Assembly (NCBI GenBank): GCA_022009835.1
Contig: CP091726.1
Location: forward strand, 1,178,001-1,242,000
Length of the DNA: 64,000 nt
From: Bacilli bacterium
GTDB lineage: Bacteria > Bacillota_I > Bacilli_A > RF39 > UBA660
Reading direction: 5' to 3'
Position numbers and translations under genes: made by a program. Shown here in pieces: positions 40,371-50,529 of this stretch (positions within the stretch are counted from its first letter, which is position 1; each line of letters opens with the position of its first letter). Under the pieces are notes generated by a model. That model searched no databases and was not told where the DNA came from. It saw only the letters and a program-made list of their open reading frames with translations.

Positions 40371-40529
40371 TATTATATGCTAATTTTTTGTTGTTGTCAA
40401 CATCTTTTTTATCTATTGTAAGATATTATATTCGTGGTGAAATACAAACTTATTCATATTTGTATTAGTAATTAGTTAAGTCTTCTAGTAAATGTCAATA
40501 ACTTATATATGATAAGTACGGATGGGACA

Positions 40530-40588
40530 TTATTCATAGACAGGTATTGACTATGAATAACACTCTAGAACATTGGATCTAGAGTGTA
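40530..40588 (+). repeat. Two-hairpin intergenic element, copy I
   Basis: Hairpin 1: TTATTCATAG, loop ACAGGTATTGA, CTATGAATAA (perfect 10 bp). Hairpin 2: CACTCTAGA, loop ACATTGGA, TCTAGAGTG. Architecture as in copy H. It may also act as the terminator for the B3/B4 gene on the minus strand, though no U run follows. Confidence 0.6.
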
Positions 40589-40597
40589 TATAATAAA

Positions 40598-41295
40598 TTA
40601 AAAAGTAAAGGTATTATGATCTTTATCGATAAAACCTAGTGTACATTCTACTCCCATATTAGTTAGGATGTTGCTAAACTCTTCTTGAAGTTTTAAAATA
40701 TTTTCTTTGTTTACAGTAAAACCATCTAATGGTATAAAAGCATTTTTAATAGTTTCATCTACTTTACTATTTTCTCCCTGTCTCCAAGTCCATCTTCTAG
40801 TTTTAACATCATTACCACTTACATAGATTATTTCTCCAACATCTGGATTATCATAACCTTCTCCTCCAAATGGGATAAACTTATCATTTTCGCTCGCGGG
40901 TCTTATTTCAATATCTCCGCTAAAGCGATCAATGTCATGGATACCTAGTGGTATTCTATATTTTAGAGATAAGGCATTACCTAAATCTACTATTGGATTG
41001 ATATTAGGTATATGTTTAGACTTAACTGTTCTACTTACTAAGGCTTCAATAGAACACATATATTTATTAGGGTTAATATCTAATTTTCTAAAGGCTTCTC
41101 GATATAATTCTATTTCTGGTAATTCCTTTACTTTCTTATCTTGATATTCTTCGGATATATCATTTATTTCTTTTATTTAATAATTCTTTGATAAATGGGT
41201 AATCCTTGGTATTATCAATGCCTCTAGCTATTATTACGCCAAAACATGCATTATCTACTTTATCAAAAAAATCTTTTATCTACAACAAACTTCAT
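40598..41295 (-). CDS. B3/B4 tRNA-binding domain protein
   Basis: Begins MKFVVD, then NACFGVIIARGIDNTKDY. The B3/B4 fold is recognised from YREAFRKLDINPNKYMCSIE, ALVSRTVKSKHIPNINPIVD, LGNALSLKYRIPLGIHDIDR and PFGGEGYDNPDVGEIIYVSG, then RRWTWRQGENSKVDE. This is the editing domain of phenylalanyl-tRNA synthetase beta in stand-alone form; such proteins may deacylate mischarged tRNA, but the substrate is not proven. Shifts near 41265 and 41175. ~232 aa. Confidence 0.85.
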
Positions 41296-41296
41296 A

Positions 41297-41779
41297 TTAT
41301 TTCTTCCTCTCTTTATTTAATTTTTTTATTATTTTGTGACAGATTTCTTCGGTTAGACCATCTTGATAGAAGTTAGTTTTTATTAGATTATCTTCTAGTT
41401 CTTGATAATCTTTAAATACTTCATCATCTATTATACAAAAGTTATCTACTTGATTATCTGCTAGATAGGCTCTTATTTCTTCACCTCTTTGGCCCTCTAG
41501 AAAAGGGGTTTCTCCTACTATGGGAAGACCAATATTTATTAGAGCTTCTTTGATAGAAGGATACAATTTCATTCTTCGCCAGGTTGATGATATAACTATT
41601 TTAGCCTGGGATATGCGGACTACTTTTAAAAGTAATTTTACTTTAGTCATATCAATATCTAGAAGGAGTTTAGCTACTGGGTCAGTATATGTATCTTCTT
41701 TATCTTCGATACTAGAGAAGTATTTATCACTATTTAAGACACCATCTATATCTAAAAAAAATATTATATTATTTATCAT
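41297..41779 (-). CDS. HAD-fold phosphatase-like protein
   Basis: 160 aa. Motif I FFLDIDGVLNSDKYF (DxDG), motif II-like IVISSTWRRMKLYPS, and motif IV NFCIIDDEVFKDYQELEDN. Similar to HAD domains of the RNA-repair-linked family. Its ATG lies 11 nt inside the uvrC end. The substrate is unknown. Confidence 0.8.
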   Translation of the reverse strand: MINNIIFFLDIDGVLNSDKYFSSIEDKEDTYTDPVAKLLLDIDMTKVKLLLKVVRISQAKIVISSTWRRMKLYPSIKEALINIGLPIVGETPFLEGQRGEEIRAYLADNQVDNFCIIDDEVFKDYQELEDNLIKTNFYQDGLTEEICHKIIKKLNKERKK

Positions 41780-43547
41780 AATTATCTAGAAATTCCTTAA
41801 AAAGTAATTGCAGTATCTTTTTGGTAATATTTCTTCTAGTTCTTCTAGTGATGCTTCTTTCATTTTTTGGTTATTGTTTTGTATTTCTTTAGAAGTTTAT
41901 TTTTCCTTACTTCGCCGATTCCCTCTATATTATCTAATATTGATGATACAGCTCCTTTACTTCTTATTTGTTTATGATAACTTATTGTAAAGTTATGTAC
42001 TTCGTTTTGCATTTTAGTAAGAAGAAGAAAGAGATCACTTCTTTTATCGATTGGTACTTCAATTACTGGATCAAAGCCTAACAGCACATTAGTAGCATGC
42101 TTATCATCTTTCTTTAGGCCACACACAGGAATATTTAGACCTAATTCTTTAATGACTTCTCGTGCTACATTAATCTGCCCTAAACCGCCATCCACTACTA
42201 CCAAATCAGGCTTTTCCAGATTATCTTTTAGTACTTTAAAATATCTTCGATAAATTACTTCTCTCATAGTACCATAGTCATCATTTTTATCATTTGTTAT
42301 CTTAAACTTACGATAGTCGTTTTTAGAGGGTTTCCCATCTATAAAAAAACAACCATACCCGATACATTGAAGGTTCCAAAGAGATTAGAATTATCAAATA
42401 GTTCAATACGAGAGACACTTGGTAAATTTAATTTAGTTTTTAATTCTTCTAAGGCATTAGTTATTTTATCTTCATCTCTCTTAATATAAGTCATTTGCTC
42501 CTCATAATAGATTCGAGCATTATCATAGGCTAAATCTAATATTTTTTTCTTTTCACCTTTGATAGGAGTTATGAATTTTATCTTGAATACTTCTTCGAAT
42601 ACTTCTTTATTTAAGTTATCTGGAACTAATACTTCCTTAGGCATTGAAACATTCTTATTATAGAATTCGGATAGGTATTTAGAGAACTCTTCTTCTTCAC
42701 TATCAATCATGGGAAAAATATTACGGTTTCGATCTAATAATTTTCCTCCTCTAATGAATAGTATTTGAATACTGATATAATTATCTTTGGCATAATATGA
42801 GGCTACATCTATGTTGACAGTATTATCTAGATCAACCTTTTGTTTTTTTCGGTAGTTATATTGATATAGTTTAATAGTTCTTTATATTCTAGAGCCTTCT
42901 CATAATCTAAATTATCAGAGGATATCTTCATTTTTTCAGTAATTCGATCGGTTAGTACTTTGGTGTTTCCATTTAAAAATGATATTATCTCACTTTTCAT
43001 TTCTTTTATTTTATTTTCATCAACTTCATGGGTACAATAACCTAAACATTGGCCTATATGATAGTACAAGCATTCTCTTTTTTCATAAGTTTTACATTTT
43101 CGTAATGGATAGATTCTATTTAGTATTTCTACTACTTTACGAGCCGCTGCTACATTAGGATATGGGCCGAAGAGGTTATTTTTTACTTTCTTAACATTTA
43201 TTCTTCTTATTATTTTTAAAGTCGGTACTTTATCACTAGTTAGTTCAATATATGGATATGATTTATCATCTCGGTAAAGTATATTATATTTGGGATTATA
43301 TTTTTTTAATAAGATTTATTTCTAGAAGAAGGCTTTCCATCTCGGTATTTGTTACTATGTATTCAAAGTGATCTATCTCTCTTACTAACATCTTTGTTTT
43401 ACCAGTATGTTCTCTTTGAAAATATGATGATAATCTATTTTTTTAGATTTTTTTACTTTTACCGACATAGATAACAATATTATCTTTATTCTTCATTAGA
43501 TAGCAACCTGGTAAATGAGGTACTAATGATAGTTCTTCTTTAAACAT
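41769..43547 (-). CDS. uvrC: Excinuclease ABC subunit C
   Basis: Dual nuclease of nucleotide excision repair. GIY-YIG domain: SLVPHLPGCYLMKNKDNIVY then VGKSK, NLFGPYPNVAAARKVVEILN. Cys-rich piece: RKCKTYEKRECLYYHIGQCL then GYC. UVR domain: SSDNLDYEKALEYKELLNYI. RNase H-like C-terminal nuclease: IELFDNSNLFGTFNVSGMVV, DLVVVDGGLGQINVAREVIK and FLLLTKMQNEVHNFTI. Helix-hairpin-helix: LDNIEGIGEVRKNKLLKKYK. Shifts near 43445, 43310, 42845, 42342, 41865 and 41825. ~590 aa, as expected. Confidence 0.95.
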
Positions 43548-43605
43548 ATTAATCACCTTCTTTTTTTATATAGGTTATTATAACATAATTTTTATTCTTT
43601 TTTAA

Positions 43606-43640
43606 AGAAGAAAAATCCTAGTTATTAAACTAGGATCTTT
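43606..43640 (-). terminator. Terminator of tRNA-Ser
   Basis: ATCCTAGT/ACTAGGAT stem followed by TTTTTC on the minus strand, ~12 nt past the tRNA. Confidence 0.8.
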
Positions 43641-43651
43641 TAATTTCTTAA

Positions 43652-43742
43652 TGGCGGAGTAGGAGGGATTTGAACCCTCGCAGCAGTTTCCCACTCTATA
43701 CCCTTAGCAGGGGCACCTCTTCAGCCTCTTGAGTACTACTCC
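43652..43742 (-). tRNA. tRNA-Ser (anticodon GCT)
   Basis: Acceptor GGAGTAG/CTACTCC, D arm, anticodon stem TGCCC/GGGTA with loop CTGCTAA, long variable arm (TAGAGTGGGAAACTGCTGC), T arm GAGGGTTCAAATCCCTC, discriminator G, encoded CCA. Confidence 0.95.
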
Positions 43743-43782
43743 GTGACTACATATATAATTCTATATTAAATTGACTGAAATG

Positions 43783-44252
43783 TCAACTAATTTTAGCCAT
43801 TTTTATATCTTCTTTATCTTTATAAATGTTTATCATATCAATAATTATTTTTTTTATTTCTTCATTATCATTACTATTATTTAATTTTTTGTCGTATTCT
43901 TCTAAAGTAGTTACTAGACCTTTATCATTTATGAGATATTTACTTACTTTTTAATTCTTTTGTTATATACTTTTTTTCTATTTTTAGTAATATTATCATA
44001 ATTCTTGGTAAGAGCCACTACTACATTATACTTACCATTATCTTCATAATAGATATAATTAGCACTAATGGTATTAGCTTTCATATCATCATAGTTATTG
44101 TAAGTAGTGTCTTCGAGTAAATATACTATATTAGAGTTTAAAGTAGTAGTTCCTTTCTCTTCATAGATACTAAACATTAAACGACCGCAGAGAAAGCCGC
44201 AAAATACTGCTAGTGTAATTGGCATTATTATCTTTTTTATTTTGCTTTTCAT
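43783..44252 (-). CDS. Hypothetical membrane-anchored protein
   Basis: Start at 44252 (GGTGAT upstream). KSKIKKIIMPITLAVFCGFL then CGRLMFSIYE is a signal anchor; the rest is soluble: NIVYLLEDTTYNNYDDMKAN, YYEDNGKYNVVVALTKNYDN, KELKSKYLINDKGLVTTLEE and IDMINIYKDKEDIKMAKIS. Shifts near 43950 and 43925. ~156 aa. It sits downstream of the prepilin genes and may belong to their operon; no family recognised. Confidence 0.65.
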
Positions 44253-44328
44253 GTTATCACCAATATTATTATACATCCATGGAGATAATTATTTTGTCGA
44301 AGAAAAGAAGAGAAGTTAAATATCTCTC

Positions 44329-44828
44329 CTACTTAATATCTATAGGTATAATTATACTATAATCTTTATCTATAAAAGATATTTTTGTGCGGTTATCTTT
44401 AAAATAAATATTATTTTTTTAATTTTCGCCGGTTATATCTCCTCTTATGGTGCTAGTTAAGGTAATATTACTTAAACTCTTATCTAATTCTTTAACATAT
44501 AAATAATTGGTATTTTCTTTATAGATAACACTTCTATTATCAATGCCTAAATGAGTAGTATGAGTAGTGTTATCTATATCATCATAGGTGATTGTACAAG
44601 TATTACTACTACATGTTATGTTAGTTATTTTTCTTATTATCTAGTAATTCTTTAATATTACTAATTACTAGGGCATTATCTGTTATGACAACAATGTCTT
44701 TATAATTATCCTCAGTTACATTTACCATTTTAATAGTTATTTCCATTAGAAAGAAAGCTATAGCAAAGGCAATAGTGGCTCCTAGTATAATTTCTATTGT
44801 TAAACATCCTTTTTCTATTTAATTTCAT
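44329..44828 (-). CDS. Prepilin-like protein (second)
   Basis: AGGTGAG precedes the ATG. MKLNRKGCLTIEIILGATIA, then FAIAFFLMEITIKMV: a class III signal with G before a CLTIE helix (Glu at +5), the type IV pilin/competence pseudopilin signature. A one-base shift at 44812 (A5) interrupts this signal. The outer domain has ISNIKELLDNKKNN-like NITCSSNTCTITYDDIDNTT with a Cys pair and ends SIIIPIDIK. Start overlaps the end of the first prepilin gene by 14 nt. Confidence 0.75.
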
Positions 44829-45339
44829 TTATCTCACCTTTTAATCCATAATAATTACAATCATCTTTATCATTACATATTTCAGATATTATTATATAAT
44901 TATATTCTTCATTATAATCTAGATGGCCATCTAAATATGTAATAAAATCTTTGAAAGTAACATTTATACCATTTATACTGGTTAAATCATTTATCTTATT
45001 TTTTTATTATACATTGAAAAATATATATTAGTAGTACTATCACTATTGTTACTTTTTATAGATATTGGTAATATTGTTTAGATTAGGATCAGATATTTTT
45101 TTACCGATTTATTATTAGTAATTAGTTTATTAATATTATTAATATTACTAGTATTAATTAAATATAAATTAGCCTTTTTCTGCCATATACAAGGCATTAA
45201 TGTCATAATATTTATTTCTTATTTTATAAGCATTAGATACTCTATTTATACCTGTGTATAATGTTACTAATGCTGTACATATTATTACTGATACTACTAC
45301 TACCTCAGCCATCATAAAACCTTTTTTGTTTAATCTCAT
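44815..45339 (-). CDS. Prepilin-like protein (first)
   Basis: MRLNKKGFMMAEVVVVSVII, then CTALVTLYTGINRVSNAYKI: KKGF-MMAEV is a prepilin peptidase site with Glu at +5. The rest is extracellular (KYYDINALYMAEKG; NGINVTFKDFITYLDGHLDY; YIIISEICNDKDDCNYYGLK). Shifts near 45175, 45100 and 45003. Divergent from the PilB-type ATPase gene, which points to one type IV pilus or DNA-uptake machine. Prepilin peptidase and the inner-membrane platform gene are not in the window. Confidence 0.78.
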
Positions 45340-45439
45340 AAAAATCACCATATACTTATTTTTACTATTGCTATTTAGTTAATTATATTATATAATAATA
45401 ATAGAATAAAATCAATAGAAGAATGAAAAGAGGGAAAAT

Positions 45440-46841
45440 ATGCAAAACAATAATGTTCAAGTAACTAATAATATGCAAAATAAACCTAATGTTAATAATC
45501 AAAATAATGTTCAGGTTAAGCCTAATGTTAATAATAGTAATATACAAAAACAAGCATAATGTAAATAGTCAGAGTAATATGCAAACTAGACCTAATATGA
45601 ATAATCAAAATATTATTAATACTAGTTATAAGGTAATTAATAGAACAGATTTTTCTAAAATGCCCGTTGTTAATGCTGTTAATACTTTGATTATTACTGC
45701 TATTAATGCTGGTGCTAGTGATTTGCATTTTGATCCTACTGATGATGGTATTTTAGTCAGATTTAGAATAGATGGTGAACTTAATAATTATGCTTTTCTT
45801 CCTCTTGAGATAAAACAGAATGTTACAACAAGAATAAAAATAATGGCTGGTATGAACATTACAGAGACAAGACTTCCTCAAGATGGTGCTATTAAGGATA
45901 AAATTAATGGTAAAGATTTGGACTTGAGGGTAAGTTCATTGCCTACTAAAAGAGGAGAAAAAATAGTAATAAGAGTTATGGATTACTCCATGAGTTTAAA
46001 GGGTATTGAGTATTTGTACTTTAATGAAACTAATTATAATAAAATTCTTAAAATGCTTAGTTTTCCTAATGGTATTATTTTAGTTACTGGTGCAACTGGT
46101 ACTGGTAAAAGTACTACTTTATATTCATTTTTGCAAAAACTTAATGTTGAGGGTGTTAACTTAATAACTGTTGAAGATCCAGTAGAAATGGATATTAAGG
46201 GTGTTAATCAGGTACAGGTTAATAGTGATATTGGTCTGGATTTTGCCGCTGTTTTAAGAAGTATTTTAAGGCAGGACCCTAATGTCATAATGATTGGTGA
46301 GATAAGAGATTCTGAAACTGCTCAAATTGCAGTTAGAGCCTCAATTACAGGTCACTTAGTACTATCCACTATTCACACCAATAATTCTCTTAATACTATT
46401 GAAAGATTACTAGATATGGATGTTGAAAGATATTTACTGGCCTCAGCTCTTACTGGTATTGTTTCACAGAAACTAGCAGTTAAGTTGTGTGACCATTGTA
46501 AGGTTAAAAGACCTGTTACTGTCACTGAGAAAAACTTATTTAAATCAGTATTAGGTCTTGATATAAATGAGGTGTTTGATGCTAATCCTAATGGTTGTCA
46601 ACATTGTAATCATGGTTTTAAGGGAAGAATTGCTATTCAAGAAGTACTTCTTATTAATCAAGAAGTTAGAGATGCTATTAGTGCTGGTATGAGGAAAGAA
46701 AATCTTCGTAATTTGGTTTATAGTAAGGATGTTATTACGATGTTACAAGATGGTTTATTTAAGGTAGTCGCAGGATTTACTACTACTCATGAAATACTTA
46801 AGTTAATTGAAGTCGAAGATGAAGATTTTGGTGTTAAATAA
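45440..46841 (+). CDS. Type II secretion/type IV pilus assembly ATPase (PilB/ComGA type)
   Basis: GAGGG is 4-5 nt before the ATG. The N-terminus is an Asn/Gln-rich stretch (NNVQVTNNMQNKPNVNNQNN) of ~60 residues with a shift at 45553. Then comes the GspE core: VNTLIITAINAGASDLHFDP, GMNITETRLPQDGAIKD, Walker A GATGTGKSTTLYSFL, Asp box LITVEDPVEMDIKGVNQVQV, Walker B DPNVIMIGEIRDSETA, His box GHLVLSTIHTNNSLNTIERL, and a zinc motif CDHCKVKRP...CQHCNHGFKGR. It drives pseudopilus assembly. No N-terminal MshEN/T2SSE_N domain is present, as in ComGA-type proteins. Confidence 0.93.
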
Positions 46842-46875
46842 AGATGTTACAAAATGAGTAACATCTTTATTTCTT
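46840..46875 (+). terminator. Terminator of the PilB-type gene
   Basis: AAAGATGTTAC/GTAACATCTTT stem directly at the stop codon, followed by ATTTCTTC. Confidence 0.85.
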
Positions 46876-46912
46876 CTTCATATAATTGATTAATATAATT
46901 AGTAAGATTGTT

Positions 46913-46968
46913 TATGATGAAGACCTGAGGCTTCATCATACCCCGGAATACCTTAGAATGAAGGGGCA
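46913..46968 (+). repeat. Two-hairpin intergenic element, copy D
   Basis: Nearly the same as copy C: TATGATGAAG, loop ACCTGAGG, CTTCATCATA, then CCCCGGAATACC...GAATGAAGGGGCA. It lies between two converging terminators (PilB-type gene and lon). Confidence 0.8.
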
Positions 46969-46970
46969 CA

Positions 46971-46999
46971 AAAAAATACCACTAATTAAGTGATATTTT
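46971..46999 (-). terminator. Terminator of lon
   Basis: AATATCACTT/AGTGGTATT stem, T7 on the minus strand. Confidence 0.75.
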
Positions 47000-49306
47000 A
47001 TTTGAATAGAGATTTATATACATCTTCATAATCTTCAACTAGAATAATATTTAGATTATCTCTTACTTCACTTGGAAGCATAGAGAATTCTTTAGATGAT
47101 TCTAGCGGTAAGTAGACAGTGTCAATACCATTTGTAGTAGCGGCGATTAACTTTTTCCTTTTAAACCTCCGACAGGGAGAATCTTACCTCTTAGGGTTAT
47201 TTCACCAGTCATTGAAACACTATTTGAAATAATTTTTATTCTTTAATAAACTTAAAAATAGCGGTAACTATAGTAATACCAGCGGATGGTCCATCTTTAG
47301 GAATACTACCCTCTTCAATATGAAAGTGAAAGTCAACTTCTTCGAATATTTTATAATCTATTTTTAAACATAGTATTGTTAGCCTTTATGTAACTTAGAG
47401 CGATATAAATACTTTCTTTGATAACATCTCCTAGAGCACCAGTTAGGGTAACATTACCTTTACCAGGATATAAAGTACAAGTTACTTTAAGAATATTACC
47501 TCCATAGTTGGTATAGGCTAGACCATTTACAATACCAGTCTTGGTATTAGTATCATTAATGGTTATATTATATTTAGTGGCTCCTAGAAAAGCTTCAACA
47601 TCACCAGTATCAATAATTATTTTTTTGATGCTTTATCATTATTTATAATAGCCTTTCTTATTATTGAGTCTATTTGTCGATAAAGGTCTCTGGCTCCGGC
47701 TTCTTTGGTATAGTATGTAATTATTTTTTTGAATAGCGGCATCAGTGAACTTAATATTTTTTTACTTTATAATCATTTAAAAGATTAGGAATTAAATGAT
47801 ATTTAGCAATATTTAATTTTTCATAGATGGTATAACTAGATAGTTCAATTATTTCTAATCTATCTAACAAGGGTGCTGGGATACCACCAATGTTATTAGC
47901 GGTTAAGATAAACATAACATTTGATAGGTCGAATTCTTCTTCAATATAGTTGTCACAAAACTTATCGTTTTGTTCTTTATCTAGAATTTCTAGAAGTGCA
48001 GAGGCTGGGTCACCTTTATAGTCTTTGGTTAGTTTGTCTACTTCATCGATTAAAAAGACAGGATTTGATGATTTGGCTTTTTTCATTTGTTGGATTATTT
48101 TACCAGGAGAGGCTCCTACATAAGTTCGACGATGACCTAAGATTTCGGCCTCATCATTGATACCTCCTAGTGATACTTTGACAAAGTCTTTATTTAGGGC
48201 TTTAGCAATAGAACTAGCTAGTGAGGTTTTTCCTACTCCTGGAGGTCCTACTAGACAGATAATAGGACTACTTGAGGTATTGGTTTTCTTACGAACCGCT
48301 ATATACTCGATTATTCTTTTTTTGACTGTTTCTAGGCCAAAGTGAGAACTATCTAATACTTCAGTTATCTTTTTGATATCGGTATTGTCTTTAGTTAGTT
48401 TATTCCATGGTAAGGATAAAAGCCAATCTATATATGTTCTGATGGTGGTTACTTCTGGTGATGATTGACTAGTTAGGGAATATCTATCGATTTCTTCATT
48501 TAACCTTTTAATAATATTTTCTGGTAAATCTAAAGTAGTCATTTTAGTTCTTATTTTATCGATATCGTTTTTCCTTTTAAATCGACTTCTCCTAGTTCTT
48601 CTTTGATTAATTTTTAGTTTTTTTCTTTAAGCATATATTCTCTTTGTTCTTCTTCTAATTTTACTTTTAGGGTGTCTTCAATCTCATTCTCTAGTCTTAC
48701 TGTTTCTATTTCTTTAGAAAGATCCTCTATTACATATTTTATTCGATACATTGGGTTAATAGTTTCGATATATTTTATTTTGGCAGTATATTCTAGAGGA
48801 AGTTCTGAGACAATGATATCGGATAATTTACTGATGTTTTTTACTTCGGTTATTCTTCCTATTACAGTATTAGACATATATGGGGATATATCTATGTATT
48901 CATCTAATTTACGATATAGTATTCTTCTTAAGGCGGTGGCCTCTGTTTCATCATAGTCATATTCTTTAGTTGGTATAACAAATGATGTTAATATATTATT
49001 GTTATTGGTTATATTTAATATTTGAACTCTATCTATGCCTGTTAGAACTACTCTTGTTATACCATTTGGTAGAGAGATTAGGGATTTTATTTTTCCTAGT
49101 ACTCCTACTTTGGATAATTTATCAAGATCAGGAGTCTCCTCTAACGGATCTAATAGATTTACTAATAATAGATGTCCTTCGTAATTTGCTTCTGCTAGCG
49201 AAAGGGTTTGTTTATCTAACTCACTAGTAAACTCTAATCTTATATCATTAAATGGAAGTAATACTACATCTCTTAAGTATAATACTGGTAAATTAGTCTC
49301 TATCAT
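46998..49306 (-). CDS. lon: ATP-dependent protease La (Lon)
   Basis: AAA+ serine protease for misfolded and regulatory proteins. Start MIETNLPVLYLRDVVLLPFN at 49306, chosen because AGGAGGTG is 7 nt upstream; a longer reading to 49339 is unlikely. N-terminal substrate domain; Walker A VGPPGVGKTSLASSIAKALN; Walker B NPVFLIDEVDKLTKDY; pore loop GHRRTYVGASPGKIIQQMKK; catalytic domain with FHIEEGSIPKDGPSAGITI (Ser) and GGLKGKLIAATTNGI (Lys). Shifts near 48612, 48570, 47757, 47727, 47627, 47370, 47245 and 47160. ~769 aa. Confidence 0.95.
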
Positions 49307-49329
49307 CAAGGCACCTCCTGATACAAAAA

Positions 49330-49363
49330 TATCTCTCATAAAATATTTTATTTATAAGAGATA
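49330..49363 (-). promoter_or_regulatory. Inverted repeat in the lon 5' leader
   Basis: Arms TATCTCTCATAAA and TTTATAAGAGATA, one mismatch in 13, with 8 bases between. It lies between the predicted promoter and the ribosome binding site. It could be a repressor operator or an RNA hairpin; it is not the CIRCE sequence. Confidence 0.5.
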
Positions 49364-49389
49364 CATCACTTCCTTTTTCTTGTTTATAT

Positions 49390-49417
49390 ATGATAGCATA
49401 AATTAAAAAAATATCAA
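49390..49417 (-). promoter_or_regulatory. Predicted promoter of lon
   Basis: TTGATA (49417-49412), 16-nt spacer including T7, TATCAT (49395-49390) on the minus strand, ~85 nt before the start. Confidence 0.55.
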
Positions 49418-49455
49418 GTACTTTTTGGAGCTTTTTTTAATTTTTTTGTTATAGT

Positions 49456-49481
49456 TATGACAAGTCTATAGTCTTGTCATG
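49456..49481 (-). repeat. Solitary hairpin resembling half of the two-hairpin element
   Basis: On the minus strand CATGACAAG, loop ACTATAGA, CTTGTCATA. The loop equals that of hairpin 1 in copy G. No second hairpin follows. Confidence 0.45.
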
Positions 49482-49578
49482 TTATTTGAAGCCATATTTA
49501 TTATATTTGGGGTGAATACACGAGTATTGAGATTATTATATAGTATATGGTTCTTAATTTATTATATATAATATTATT

Positions 49579-49634
49579 TGTGAGGAAGACTATAGGCTTA
49601 CTCACACCCCGGAAGACTATAGGCTCCCGGGGCA
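49579..49634 (+). repeat. Two-hairpin intergenic element, copy E
   Basis: Hairpin 1: TGTGAG-G-AAG, loop ACTATAGG, CTT-A-CTCACA, identical to copy A. Hairpin 2: CCCCGG-A-AG, loop ACTATAGG, CT-C-CCGGGG, then CA. Both hairpins have the same loop. It lies between divergent lon and recU. Confidence 0.8.
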
Positions 49635-49749
49635 TAAGATAAAATAGATTACTATAACATAGGTATAAAAAAAGAATGTCAATTTATATATCTTTATCTA
49701 TTTATATAGATTTTTTGAAAAATATAGTATAATTAAGTAGGTGATATTT

Positions 49750-50298
49750 GTGAATTACAGGACTAATTTTTAATAGTAGTTTTGCTAATCGTGGCATGGG
49801 ACTAGAAAATGACATCAATGAGACAAATAAATATTATCGTGAATATGATATAGCATTAATATATAAGAAGCCTACTCCTATTAGGATAACTAAAACTAAT
49901 TATCAAAATATGCGAGTAATTGATGGTTTCTTTGAGTGTCCTTCGACATTGGATTATAATGGTGTTTATAAAGGATATTATATTGAATTTGATGCTAAAG
50001 AAACTAGAAATAAGACTAGTTTCACTATTAATAATGTACATAATCATCAGATAGAATATATAAAGAAAGTAATAAAACATGGTGGAATTGTTTTTTTAAT
50101 AGTAAGGTTTAGTACGTTAAATAAGAATTACATATTAAAATGGTAAAGATTTAATTAATTTTTATTAGTAATAATGAAAGAAAGTCTATACCTCTATCTT
50201 ACTTTGAAGATAATTGTTATAGAATAGATATTAAGTATGCTCCTAGATTAGATTATATTAAATATGTTGATAAGTTGATTTTTGGAAAATGCAAATAG
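49750..50298 (+). CDS. recU: Holliday junction resolvase RecU
   Basis: GTG start (TAGGTGAT upstream). VNYRTNFNSSFANRGMGLEN, DINETNKYYREYDIALIYKK, DGFFECPSTLDYNGVYKGYY, IEFDAKETRNKTSFTINNVH, and NHQIEYIKKVIKHGGIVFLI: all the RecU blocks, with E/D-x-K catalytic residues. Ends DYIKYVDKLIFGKCK. Shifts at 49771 and 50150. recU followed by PBP1 is the classic Bacilli order. Resolves recombination junctions and helps chromosome segregation. Confidence 0.95.
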
Positions 50299-50529
50299 TA
50301 ATTAGTGTACTTTTTTTATTCTAATAACAATACTTAGTATTATTGTCTTTAAAAGCAAAAAGGATTATTGATACTAATTGTTACTATTCCCCTATTTATT
50401 GCTTACTTTAAATCTAATGATATTATAATGTTACTAAAAAAAAGAAAGAAAAGGTATATGAAAGATAATAATTTATCTGAAAGAAAGGAAGTTAAAGTTG
50501 TGAGTTCTAGAGACAGAAAAAGGAGTTAA
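50289..50529 (+). CDS. Small membrane protein between recU and PBP1
   Basis: ATG overlaps the recU stop. MQIVISVLF, ILITILSIIVFKSKK, ILIVTIPLFIAYFKSNDIIM give two hydrophobic segments, then a basic tail LLKKRKKRYMKDNNLSERKE. Shifts near 50311 and 50368. ~80 aa. Its 3' end overlaps the presumed PBP1 start in the same region. No family recognised. Confidence 0.5.

Noticed and set aside
49330..49363. CIRCE operator of HrcA
   Set aside because: Arms do not match TTAGCACTC/GAGTGCTAA.
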